A stretch of DNA of 64,000 nt from Zea mays (lineage: Eukaryota; Streptophyta; Magnoliopsida; Poales; Poaceae). A model generated the notes under the pieces. It saw nothing but the letters and a program-made list of their open reading frames with translations. It was not told the origin of the DNA and made no database searches. This document shows, in pieces, positions 45,831-57,213 of the stretch. Each line of letters starts with the position of its first letter. Within the stretch, counting starts at the first letter, position 1. A program made the position numbers and the translations under genes. The stretch spans positions 107,670,207-107,734,206 of the forward strand of contig NC_050098.1 of NCBI RefSeq assembly GCF_902167145.1, in the 5' to 3' direction.

Positions 45831-48800
45831 AAAACGAAGAAGAAGTAGTAGTTGAAGAGGAAGTTGTGCCACCGACTGAAATTCCACCTGTCGGGGGCAG
45901 TTTCTACTTGGACATTTGTGGAACAGATCCTGAGTCCCCTACGACACAAGAAAAGCCCTGGTGCATTTACTCTTTCCTTGTTGTTTTAAATTCTTTATCA
46001 CTTGAAATGATGCATTAGGTGATAGGAATTGAGTGCTACACAGTTGCTGCATTTCCTACCTTGAAATTGATTACCACTCCTTGATACCTGTTTTACTTGA
46101 AAAGGTTTTATGATGCTTAGTCTTGCTTAGAAAACAAAATGTTTTATTTTAAACAAAAGATGATGCTTCAGATGGAATGGGATGTTTTCAAAAATAAAAC
46201 TTGATGGTGAATCCATCATGGCCATGATACATCGAAAAAGATGTACCTCTGTCAGGTACCAAACTTTGGGATTGTAAATGATAAAGATGAGACCGGGTGG
46301 GTGGCTTGCACGAGAAGGAAGTCTCGGTGTAGTATCTCCGTCTGAGTTGATTAAGGACCGTACCGATGTAGGCTTAATGATTGAGGACCTTTTAACTGGC
46401 CACATGCCTCGTCATGGGTAAGCTTAGCCTCGGGCAGACTAATACCAGAAAGGCCAACACGTAATGGGAGTGGAGAGATGGCGAGAGTAGCGTGTACCCT
46501 CCGTGGCAAGAGGCTGGACGATGGTGTATCTGTGCTCTCGGTTGGCATGAACTCGGTCTGGTCTTGAGAAACCCGATGGCGAGTTGACATATGCAAGGGT
46601 TAAGTGCTACATATGTCATGTGGTTGGAGATCTCCAGCTGCGTATTAATCGATTTGGATCACCATTACTTCTCGGATATGAATACTTGGTCACTGCCCTA
46701 CACGTAGCAGTCCAGTGAAATGAAGGGTTGGTAAAAGACTGCTAGTGTAGGCCAAGTGCTTGAACTAGGGTAGAAAGAACTCTAGACACATGTAATGACT
46801 TAACCTAATAATAATACTGGATATTTAAGGATCCACTGTTAGTAAGCATTTCTGCAAACAGGGTCTTCGATTCTTGAATAGCCTTACCTTGACTCCTTCA
46901 AGCCAGCATATCCTTGAGAGTCTTTTTCTTTTGTCAGGTAAGACTCCCGAAAGTACACTCTGTACTCAGGGTTTTTGTCACACCTGTTTCCAAGGGGCAG
47001 AGTCGGGTGCATAGCATATGTGTGCCAGGATCTATTTCCACACATATGTTGACGTCACAAGTGTAATATATCAAAAGAACAATGCATAAAAGCGTAAATA
47101 ACGATTATATTAACATATTACACTTCGAACAGACATAATGTCATAACCTTTATTCATCAAAGTACAGCGAAACATGGACATCCATCCACAGGAAGATGAC
47201 CGGGGGTATCACTAGACTAGCATCCATCGAGTTCATCATCAAAATCTTCATCTGCAAACTTTTGATCAAAATTAAGCAAGGGTGAGCTCACTTATGGTCG
47301 GGGCTCAGCAAGTGGGGGAAAATGCAAGGTAACAAGGTAAGGCTAAAGTTAAATGTGATTAGCATTTTAGTTGGTAAACATTTTATTAACAACACCTGTC
47401 TTACTAATAAGTGTGAATCCCAAGTATTTCCATTAAACAAAGGTATAAGAGTATATCAAAAACACTTAAGTGAAACCACTTAAGCAAATCATTGGCAGAT
47501 CATCGGATCTCGATTTATTTTCATCTTCAAGTTCAATTATCATGTGAGGAGTCCAGGCTGCTCATAACCGTGAGCACGACTGATATATCAGTTTTACACT
47601 CTGCAAAGGTGGTACAACTTTACCCACAAGCCGTGTATCCCCTCTAGCCTAGGTCGGCCAAAACCCGTAAACACTTCCGAGGTGAGTGGCTAGGGATCCA
47701 CTATGAGGCTTTCACAGAATACTCTTAATACAAAGCAACCCGCTAAGGTTTCTAAAGTCAGTGTGGAGGCCCTCTAGGTGAGGTACCTTAGCCAAGAATA
47801 CGTCTCCATGTTAACGTGAGTTGCCACCACTACCGCTCCCCCTCTTGCTCATATTTCAGGTAAGGTTGCTAGGTACTAAACATATAAAGCTAATTAACAA
47901 AGCCAGAGCCATGATAGCACTGGTGGTTGCACTGTTTTCCCGGGTGGTCACTTCATGTTCCAATTATCACAATATGGTCTTTTTTAATCATCGGATTAAC
48001 AACAATAATATAAACTTACCATTTGAAACATTAATATCATCAGTAGGAGTACCAGTATAAAGTTAAAGTTGTAGCAATAGCATAGCTACTTGATTAGATC
48101 ACAACCCAGGTTAACAAGGAATAAGGTTGGAAAGGTTAGGTGTGTCTGAATAGGTAACCCATCAAATTATGCATATATATATATATATATCAAAGAATAA
48201 ACTTTATTAAATGTATTTTTTGGGATCAAACAGAATATGCAGAGGGATAAGTCCACTTGCCTTGCTTATAGAAAACTTGAGGTTCTTCCACGAATAGGAA
48301 TAGATCTTGATTCTTAACTACTAGATCAACCACTGAATATGACACAAACAAACAAGAAGGACAAACACCACTCAATAACATACAACATTCACCATATGTA
48401 AAGCTAAAAGAAGAGCATTTGTTTTTCAAGAACGTCGCAAGTAATGGTTATAATAAGAGGGTATTCTTTTAAAAAATGTGTGATCGATACTTTATAAAAC
48501 AAGATATGAGATTAAAAATATCTTAACTAAAATATACAAATATTAGGTTAACCAATTTAATCTTTTATAAAACGTCATATGTGATATGTCTAAGATTAAG
48601 ATGATAAAACATGTTATAACAATATTAAACCTTTTTAACCTTTTAGAAAAGATATAAGTTATAAATCTAAGGTTAATGCATTATGAAATACCTTATTAAT
48701 TTTAGAAGCATTATGGAACGCATTATAATTCATTGTTCAACCTTCACTTATGATAAACTAAGATATAAGTCTAAATAGGTTTTATATGAAAAGATCATTA

Positions 48801-51800
48801 TTATTAAATACCTATTTTATGGAAAACTAGGTTATAGGCCCTTAAGTGGATTTTCATGCAAAAGATAATGAACAAATAACTATCTTTTATTTTCATTAGG
48901 AAACACATAGCCTATATTATTATATTCGAAGTTAATATATAAAGTAACATTTTAAGTTTAAAAGAACTTAAACTCCTATTACTTTATTTTATCCTTTAGG
49001 AAAAGCTAAGTGATTCGTATATAATGTGGACTAAATTTTATGAAATCATTAATCATACCATAAATCTAGTTGAGAACAAATTGATTATAGGTTTGATTAA
49101 TAAATTATGATAAAGGATAATTAATCAATTAATTATCTTTAATTCTATTGTAGGAATAAATTATCTAATTCTTTAGAAAGGAAATTATGTATAAACTATC
49201 ATTTTAGTTTATAAAAGCAATGACCTTTGTTATCTTTTTATTAAGAAAATATAAATAATCTATTAATTATATTTAGTTTCAATTTAGGGACATATGACCT
49301 AAATCATTTGAAATGAATACTATATTCATTGGTATATTATTAACTATCGTTTTAGTTATGATGGTGTGAGTACTTAATTAAGCCATTATATCATTATTAG
49401 AAAAGTTATATGACATACTACTATTGTAAAGCATATAATTATGGATACTTAAATATGAGACTAAATGAGTTTTATGTGAAGAGATAATAAATGATTATCA
49501 TTCTAATAGAAAAAACACCAAATCTATATTTGTTGAGAAAACTATATTTAAACCGATAGGTCATCATTTTAAAGATATGAACACTAATTTTTAGTATCTT
49601 TAGAAGACTCTATTCTTTTTGTTTTCTCCTTTCTTTTCTAAATAGAAATTACTTTCTTTTCTAAATAGAAATTACTTTCTTTTCTAAATAGAAATTATAT
49701 GTATGACTAAAAATTATTTATAATTCTTCTAACATTAATATTCTAAGAATTAATTGTAAATTACTAATTGGACTTTTTAATAACATATTCATGGTTATTA
49801 TGACATAAACAAGTATTTTACTAATTCTAAGTAATTAAGTGTTATACTTACATTTCATGACTAGTAAAATCTATATTTTTATCTAACTAAACATATGTGG
49901 CGTAGGTGTAATGACTTAACCAATTTTATAGAAATAAACAAATTATTACCTAATTATTTATACTATGAATAGTGATCTCATTTTAGTTTTATCTTTTCTT
50001 TCTAAAAGAAAAATGTCATTAATAATAAGAGATCAAAACATCTAATAATACATTAAACCACTGTTTATACTATAATATTTGTATTGTTATGAATTCTATA
50101 CCACTTACTAATTATATGTTAAGAAAAGCTTTTATTATCTATTTAGTGGGTTTAAATGAATTTATGAATATAAACTTTTAGATAAATTATAACAATCGTC
50201 ATAAACAAAATTAACTAAGATATTATTTATCTAGTGTTTTCCTCACTAACACATGGTCTACCAAATTCTGTCATTCCTATTTCCAATCCCAAATTCTAAA
50301 GAGATCGTAAATCAATATCACGTCTAAAACCCGTTTACTAATTCATCGCACAAACACTCAAAATCAATCGTTTACACACATAAATTCCAAATCACAATGA
50401 ATAATTACCAAATTCATGAATTAATTCAAAACATGATTTTGGAGATATAAAAATATTTGGGTTGTCTTCAACCTTGTGGTGAATGGAGGGATTTGGTCGC
50501 GGTGAGACGAGGCACGACCAAGGACGAGCGAAGCCGGTGTGGACGAGGCTTGGCGTTGGGCACGGATGATCCAGTTGGTGTGCTGCGCGATCGCGTCGAC
50601 AACGGACGATGTAACTCCGGCGATGCGTTTGGACGGCGGGGCACGAACGGACGGTGAACGGCATACGGCGCGCAGGCACGGGCGGAGCTCCGGCAAACGG
50701 CGGATGGACGCGGACTATCCGGCGACGAGATTCACGACGGCGAGCTCGGGATGGCTTGGAGAGCGAGCTTGGGGATGGAGAGGGAGAAGGGCTCGGCTGG
50801 ATTTATAGAGGGGAGAGGGAGAGGAGAGGGCGAGCTGGGGTGGCGGGAAGAAACAGCGGCCAAGGCTTCATGGCCATTAATGGCGTCGGTTCACGGAGTA
50901 ATGGGGGAGAAACGGACGCAATGAAGGTCCCAATAACATAGAGCAGAGAAGAACGGTCGGCTCGGGCGTCGGTTTGTGGCTCGGCAGCTGCGTAGGGCAC
51001 GGACGTCGGGGTCGGGCGGCGCGGCTGGCTGGGGTTGCGTCGGGCGGGGTCGCGAGGCGGCTCGGGGTGCTGCACGTGGGGCGGCACAGCGCGTGCGGTC
51101 CTACTTGGCGGGTAGGCGAGGTGCGGTCGGCCGGCTGGCTCGGACGCGGGCGGGTCCTAGCGCGCGGGCGTCGGAGTCATGGAAGCAGGGAGCTCGAGTT
51201 TCGTTTGGGAGAGAGAGAAGGGAGAGAGGAAAGTGAGTGGGGCTGGGTGGGACAGAGATGGGGGAGGGAGAAGCAGGTGGCGGCGGCGGCTGCCAGGGAG
51301 GCGCGCGCTAGGGTTAGGGGAGGGAGCAGGGCGCGGCTAATGGGCCGAATGGGCCGATTTGGCCTGATTAGATTAGGTTTTTTTTCTTTTTTTATATTCA
51401 GAATATAATATATATATATACATTGCAGAAAACAAACTCTCAAAATAATATTAACACAAATAAATATTTGTAGAAGAATATTGTTTTAGAAAGGACTCTC
51501 TTTTTAAATAAAAGACCTTCACCAAAAGAAAATAAAGTTTAATAAAAATGGAGCTTTTGCAAGTACTATTATTTAAATGTTATTAACAAAAAAATACATA
51601 TTACAACGATAATATATTAATAATTCTTTATTATTTCATAAAACGAGATTTCCTTCAAAATTGTATTTGCAAATCGATTCAACCAAAATTTATACTCCAG
51701 CATGAATGCTTCAAACACTTGATTAAATTTTATCTATTCAAGAAATTCTTTAGATTATATATTCCCAGGTTTTCCTTATTTGAAAACATAAATAACTTTC

Positions 51801-51955
51801 CTTTCTACTGAAATTTAATAATTCGAATAGGGTTGTTTGCATTTGCTAGATTAGGGTGTTACAGTTTTTGAACCCATGTTGTTGTAGGTGAGGAAACAGC
51901 AGAGTTTTGCTGTTTCTGTTCAAAGGTGGTACCAAAAGAGGAGCCGAATCTGTGA
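45831..51955 (+). CDS. Putative split mini-ORF in the + strand type X LTR
   Basis: Exon 1 (45831-45950, or from an in-frame ATG at 45797) contains ENEEEVVVEEEVV and FYLDICGTDPESPTTQ. Its donor position reads ACAAG|AAAAGC, so the GC donor kept in LTR X is lost here. Exon 2 (51888-51955) follows acceptor TTGTTGTAG and reads GEETAEFCCFCSKVVPKEE to TGA. A complete solo LTR has landed in the intron (46976-51863); without it the intron is 1,044 bp. This copy is therefore probably silent, but it confirms conservation of both peptides. Confidence 0.5.
47217..48333 (-). CDS. Putative split mini-ORF in the 4.9-kb solo LTR
   Basis: Exon 1 (about 48333 to 48261) reads VVDLVVKNQDLFLFVEEPQ and ends at donor AAGCAAG|GCAAGTGG, a GC-type site. 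Exon 2 (47251 to 47217) follows acceptor GTTTGCAG and reads DEDFDDELDGC to TAG. The intron is phase 1 and 1,009 bp. The peptides differ from those of types X and Y, but position, phase, acidic end and intron length are the same. Confidence 0.5.
48400..50450 (-). repeat. AT-rich, degenerate repeat block in the solo LTR
   Basis: Phrases such as GATATAAGT, TAGGTTATA, AAAGATAATGA and ATTATCTTTTA recur at irregular intervals of about 100-200 bp. One exact minisatellite is embedded: three 23-bp units of TTTCTTTTCTAAATAGAAAT type at about 49630-49697. A short (AT)n run is at 48174-48190. No coding signal. Confidence 0.55.
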
Positions 51956-52313
51956 TCGTGTAGGCAGGAGGATGTTTGCCTCCCAGTTTGAAATTACTAA
52001 ACTTTTGTGCGGGAGGGTGTTTTGCCTCCCTAGTTTGTAATAATACTTTATGCTCTCTTAATACCCAGTATTGTAATAATACTCTCTCTATATTTTATGA
52101 ATGTAAATTAATTATTGTAATCTGCTTCCGCTTATTCTTTCCTCCAATGTGATGTAATATCTACATGACGGGTAAAACGCTCTTGGGCGATGTAAGGAAG
52201 ATACAGAGGACCGAACTTGTCGAGTGATTATGCTCATCTATAGGATTGTCCGAGGTCCTTAGGACAAGGACAACTGTATGTGGGCCTAATACCTTGGGAG
52301 GTTCCGTGACAGC

Positions 52314-52326
52314 TGGTATCAAAGTG
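52314..52326 (+). other. Primer-binding site of the + strand chromovirus
   Basis: TGGTATCAAAGTG two bases after the LTR end, matching the initiator tRNA-Met type site. Confidence 0.8.
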
Positions 52327-52564
52327 AAGCCCTTATTCTTAGATATTACGTAGTACTTCAAAAGAATTTTCAAACACTTATCTTGAAATTTTCTTTCGTT
52401 CTTACCTTATCACTTTCTGGCAGCCCCTTATCTTGTAAAGTTGGATAACAGAGTGCAATATATATAGGAAGTTGGGGATCAACGAAGGTTGATTCCATAA
52501 TTATTAGATTATGCATGCATCATATTTAAAACTATACTAATAGATCTTCCCCTCTTATGGAGAT

Positions 52565-52688
52565 ATGGCACGCACTAAGACTACCCAGCGCAAATCGACT
52601 GGACCTCTTGGTGTGCCACGACATCTGCTAGCCTCCAGGCACGAAGAAAGTAGTAGTGGCAGTAATGATCCAATTGGAGACCTGCAAG
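52565..52688 (+). pseudogene. ORF0 with histone H3-tail-like N-terminus, cut off by an insertion
   Basis: The ATG at 52565 lies about 240 bp after the PBS. The first residues are MARTKTTQRKSTG, which aligns with the H3 tail ARTKQTARKSTG with three differences in twelve. Arg2, Thr3, Lys4, Arg8, Lys9, Ser10 and Thr11 positions are all kept. Next come PLGVPRHLLASRHEESSS and NDPIGDLQ. At 52688 a minus-strand element is inserted, so the rest is outside the window. The homologous, damaged ORF0 at 34947-34367 shows that a coiled coil should follow. It is open throughout the 41 codons visible. It is not a histone gene: only the tail resembles H3. Confidence 0.65.
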
Positions 52689-52911
52689 TGTCACACCCGG
52701 TTTTGAAGGTAAACCGAATGTGAACCATGTACGTGCATAGCGATTACATAAATGACTCATCATAGCACAATGCTTCGAATAACAATAAAGAGTAAGTAAT
52801 AATATTAAAGACTAGAGTCATTTACATAATATGAATCAAAGTGCACAAAATAGAAACGTAGCCAACGTAAACAAACCCACCACAAGAAGCTGACTGGGGG
52901 AGGTCGTTAGC

Positions 52912-54047
52912 CTAATCCTCGAACTCGTCGAAGTCCTAGAACTCCTGGAGATCCGCCTCGACGCCTTCTTCTTTACCTGAGCATAGATTGCACCAAAGGC
53001 AACCTAGTGTTTTGTGAAAGCAAGGGTGAGTACACATCAACGTACTCAGCAAATGTCCCGTTTGGCTGAGGTCGGCTAGCTTTATGTGGAGTTAAGGTTG
53101 AAGCAGTTGCTTTTAGTTGGTCAAGTATTTATTATTAGTGGGAGCCAAGTTTTAGCAATAACCAACCCGTGAATCATTTCCTCATCGAGGAACATCATTA
53201 TCATCATCAAACCAAAACCATAAATAGAACCATTGAATCTCAGGTCATCTGTATCTCTAATCAAAGAGGATACTAAGGCCGCTCTTAACCGTGAGCACGG
53301 GTGATATATCAGTTTCATAACACTCTGCAGAGGTTGCACACTTTACCCATGAGCCATGATTCCCTTTCTGCCCGAGGATCGTGACTCCCCATTGATCACT
53401 TCTAAGGTGAACTAGCAGGGTCTCACTACGTGGCTTTTCCCTAGGGTCCTCACTATGCGAATGTTGGAAATGACCATTGCATAAAGTCCATCTGATGTCC
53501 CAAAACCTATACCTCTGCCCTCAGGAAAAAGTCGTGGGACAATGCCCGTACCCAGATCCCTGAGCGAGGATATAGGAGCCATAACAGATGTCTCTGTTTC
53601 CCAATGACCAAAAACCAGCACCAAACATAAGACTTCCCTAATTACTTGGCCAAGGGCGTCCCATACCACCCTCATGGTTGCACTGTTTTCCCGGGATGTC
53701 GCTCCCCGAACAGGTCCTTACGGAGAGGCACTCAGGAAACAGCCTGAGTCCCCTAAAGTATCACAGGACCATCATCGGGATAACATCATCGTATCATAAG
53801 TAATCACATCATGTTCATCGATTAAAGTAAAGCAATAGCATGAAGATAACCATAATAACCCAAAAGGTAATCAAGGACAAGGTAAATACAAAGCTAGTCA
53901 ATCGTTAGGTTTCAATTGAGTTATGCGGGATAGTGATTTATAAAGTAAATAGGACATAATGGGTCAGAGGACACTTGCCTTCACCAAAGAGATGCTCAGG
54001 GTCTTCAATCCCGTAGAACTCGAAGAGCTTGATCTCAAGACCGGTGG
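52912..54047 (-). CDS. Putative split mini-ORF, 3' LTR of the LARD element
   Basis: Exon 1 (about 54047 to 53979) reads LEIKLFEFYGIEDPEHLFGE and ends at donor GAAG|GCAAGTGT, a GC-type site. Exon 2 (52976 to 52912) follows acceptor TATGCTCAG and reads KEEGVEADLQEF, an internal TAG, then DFDEFED and the final TAG. The intron is phase 1 and 1,002 bp. The other LTR of the element has Gln at the internal stop, so this copy alone carries the break. Confidence 0.55.
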
Positions 54048-54639
54048 TTCACCAAATCTTGATCGTCGATTCCTCGAAGCTCGGGAACAGATTGCAATCT
54101 GTTCGCGACGCACAACGAATACAAACAGACATAGACAAACAAACATATACTTGCATAAGAACATTACACCATACAAAGGAAACCATTATAAAAACGTGTA
54201 CTATAAAATAGAGATCGCTTCTACAGTCACGCGAAGAAATAAGCGCTGGAATCGAAACTATGGCTGAGACGGTATGGTTTTCGGAAGGTTTACATAATAA
54301 ACGCGTAACCTATGTTCTAGGTCGATTTTAATTAATATAAATCATTTGCGGAAGATACTCTAAAGAAATATCTAATGTGGCAATATTCGAGATTGTAATT
54401 TGATCGGAAACCACATTTTTAAACTGGTCGGATTATATTTATGAACATGACACATAAGACTCACTATGTTTAAACATATAATAAATTTATAAATGACACG
54501 ACATACTGGTACCACTAAATTATATCGTTTTATATTAATCGAATATTGAATATAACGTCTAAGTCGGCATACTCGCTTAACAGGTTCGATCAAACGATTA
54601 TTTTAACTAACCGGCACTAAACAAGAAATCAATTATTTA

Positions 54640-55560
54640 ACATGAACGATGCGGCGAAGCGATTTTATCAAAGCGTCTGATTAGCGATTTATGCGAGCGG
54701 CGACGCGAGCGAACAATGTGAATTAGCACGCGCGAGGACACGTGAAACAACCCTGCGGCACGCGCGAAGGAGCTCACGGACGGTACGCACGACAATACGT
54801 GATCATGTGTGACTGACGCGTGACGACGCGTGCGAACAGCACGCGAACCATACGCGTGGCGCGAACGCGCGAACGAATGACGACGAAGTACAAGCAGCAC
54901 GCGAATGACACACGAAACAGCGTGCCACCGCATGCAGAACAGGCCACGCAACAGGCGGAGAAAAACTAATTAGATGTTGTGCTTAAACTAAACAAGTATT
55001 AAATAAATAAAAAGCATTTAAGCTAATATTAACTATGTTAATGTTTATTATCAAAGCCCAAGTTGAGCACTACACTTTTAATCTAATCAGAATATTAATG
55101 TAACAATTATTAGTCGAGCAAACCTTAAGTTAACTATTTAAAATACGCGAACCGACAAATTATCATTATTAACATAAGTGTTTATAAGCGAAAACAATTA
55201 TTATCACGCGCAGACGCCGCACGACATACGTGACTTAGCGCGCGGACAACGCGCGGCGATGCGCACGATCCACACGCGCGATACACGAAGACAACGTGTG
55301 GAGACGCGCGCAAAACAGCACGCGCGACCCAGCACGCTATCGCGCGCGGAACAACATGCACGACATAGGAGAAATACTTAAACAGATGTCGTGCATACAC
55401 TAAGCGAGTATTAATTCAAAAATGTTTGAGTTGGCATTAATTAAATTAACACGTATTTGTAAAGCACAAGTTAGAACTATACATTAGTTTTAATTGGAGA
55501 GTCATTTTTTAACCACTATTGAATGAACAAATAATTAATTACTTAAGATCCGCGACATAC
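54640..55560 (-). repeat. Two diverged units with CG-rich, Arg-coding blocks in the LTR
   Basis: Each unit has a block of ACGCGCG-type sequence (about 54670-54960 and 55200-55380) followed by AAACTAA...AAGTATTAA and a stretch with AAGC.CAAGTT and CACTACA. The repeat period is about 500 bp. Minus-strand frames here are Arg/Ser-rich only because of composition. The same pair is in the 5' LTR (about 62500-63420). Confidence 0.6.
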
Positions 55561-56335
55561 CAAAATAATGTTACTAATATGAAATTGAAGTTGTTACGAA
55601 GTTAACGCGACTGGAACGAGTCGTGACGGGTTTACGATGCAATTTATATTGAATAGATATCATCTCTCGAATTTAAATTACGTGGCGCGGTTCTATTGGT
55701 TAAAGTGAAGCCACACGAAGGGCCACATGGATCTCAGTCACAACTAGCCAAAATGAGTGGGATCAAATGTGGCTAGCATCTCCTCCACCGCTCACGAACA
55801 CACGCGCGGACAAAAAACCACCGTGCAGCCGCCATGGGAGAGCAAGGGCTCGGCACTGCCGCGTAGGGCTCCCCGCACTAGATGGTCGTGTCACTGTGCT
55901 GGTAGGCCACACCGCCGCGCAGGCAGGCCGCGCCACCACGCAGGGGCCCTTGCTGCCGGTCGAGCAAAGGGGGAGGGGAAACCGCGCCAGAGGACGCTTG
56001 TGCCACGGCCTCCTGGCCGCACCATGGGGCCCGAGGTCGGACACGACACCACGGCGCTGGGTGGCGAACTGTGCCGCGCGCGGGGGTTCCTGGCCACACT
56101 GGGGCCTAGGCGGGCTGGCCGAGGATGGCTACCGCGCGCGAGGCTACAGGGGCGCGTGCGAGGCTACAGGGGACAAGGTCAGGGCGTGCGCGCTAAGCTG
56201 CCGCGGCACTGCGCCGGCTGGTCGCGCGAAGAAGAAAGGGAGAAGGAGAGGGATCCTGCGTACCTGGTAACCGCTGCCCTCACGCCTGTGATCTGGATCC
56301 GGAGCGAGACGAGAAGTTTGGCGATGGCTAGGGAT

Positions 56336-56345
56336 GTATTTATAG
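56336..56345 (-). promoter_or_regulatory. TATA box of the LARD LTR
   Basis: CTATAAATAC on the minus strand, followed in element direction by a GC-rich leader-like block (about 56300-55800) with a donor-like CCAG|GTACGC. Confidence 0.55.
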
Positions 56346-57213
56346 AAGAGAGAGGATGCGGAAGACGGTTGTAAAATTTGTCGCATGCCGCGTCATGGCC
56401 GGGCGAAAAAAAGACGATCACGTGACGAGTTGCGCGATATATTGTACGACGGAGGCTGAGTCAAACGGATGGTAGAAAGGGTTAGATAAATTTAGACGAA
56501 AATGGTTAGAGCTAGCTCACGGACCCAAGATGGCGGGGGTGGAAGGCGAAGGGGTAGACGGGATAGACAAGGATTATGTCGACGACGCGAGCAGCATGCC
56601 GTTCGCGAGAAGAAGCAGTTCGATGATCTCGTGAAAAAGAGCACGAGATCGGGAACAGATCGACGAGAGGAAGATATATATATATATATATATATATATT
56701 ATCGAGTTTCCAAAAAACTTATAGTTTTCGCAACTACTACATTTTTGGTATTTAATTAATATTAGAAAGACTAAAAAATCATATTTTAATACTCGGAGAA
56801 ACGTTTCTAAGGTTCCCGAAAGCCTCCATAAACAAGATGAAGATAATTCGATATAGTTTGAAAAACCTTTACACTCATAAACACTATGCAACGACTTGAA
56901 TGCAACAATCAAAGCTTCTACATGATTTTATTTTACTACGCCAAAGACTCATATATATATATACATATATAAAATAGAATAACACTCCCTTATTTAGAAA
57001 AAGAGAAGAAAAGCAGGTAAAGAAGAGGGTAACACCTGAATTTGGTGGATATTAGGAAAGAAATTTTATACCCCCAAATTCAGTGTGTTACAAATCTAAC
57101 CCCCTTAACAGGAATCTCGCCCCGAGATTCAAGAAGAAGCTAGCAAGAAAAACAAGGTTGGTTCATCGGTTGTTCACAAGATCTTACAAACAGATCTACC
57201 CACTAAAAGACAC

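Larger units (their letters stand above)
46976..51863 (-). mobile_element. Solo LTR, 4,888 bp
   Basis: Minus strand start TGTAACACCCTAATC (51863), end AGGTGTGACA (46976), with perfect GTTTT duplication (46971-46975 and 51864-51868). No PBS, gag or polypurine tract is included. A TATA box (CTATAAAT, minus, 50801-50808) precedes a GC-rich leader-like block (50450-51350 includes U3 and leader). An AT-rich stretch of about 2 kb (48400-50450) follows in element direction, then the split mini-ORF. Confidence 0.88.
43392..52311 (+). repeat. 5' LTR (type X) of the + strand chromovirus, split by a solo LTR
   Basis: It starts TGTAACACCCCTGGTG and ends GGTTCCGTGACA. A 4.9-kb solo LTR (46976-51863) interrupts it with a GTTTT duplication. 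Rejoined length is 4,027 bp against 4,028 bp for the type X LTR at 35190. A TATA box (CTATAAAT, 44694-44701) precedes a GC-rich block. U3 has telo-box motifs such as AAACCCTAA near 43704. The flank before it is CTAGC (43387-43391). Confidence 0.87.
52689..57092 (-). repeat. 3' LTR of the LARD element, 4,404 bp
   Basis: Minus strand start TGTAACACACTG at 57092, just after polypurine TTAAGGGGGTTAGATT, and end CCGGGTGTGACA at 52689. TATA box CTATAAATAC at 56336-56345 (minus). A (TA)n run lies at 56671-56699 and a duplicated CG-rich block at 54640-55560. Compared with the 5' LTR it lacks a 20-bp piece near 52731. Confidence 0.88.

Noticed and set aside
52565..52688. A histone H3 gene
   Set aside because: Similarity stops after the tail residues; no histone fold follows and it lies after a retrotransposon PBS.
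55757..56374. 205-codon + strand frame in the LARD LTR
   Set aside because: It follows GC composition, runs opposite to the element, and the parallel region of the other LTR has indels that break it.
56671..56699. (TA)n run as a functional site
   Set aside because: Simple microsatellite with no associated signal.
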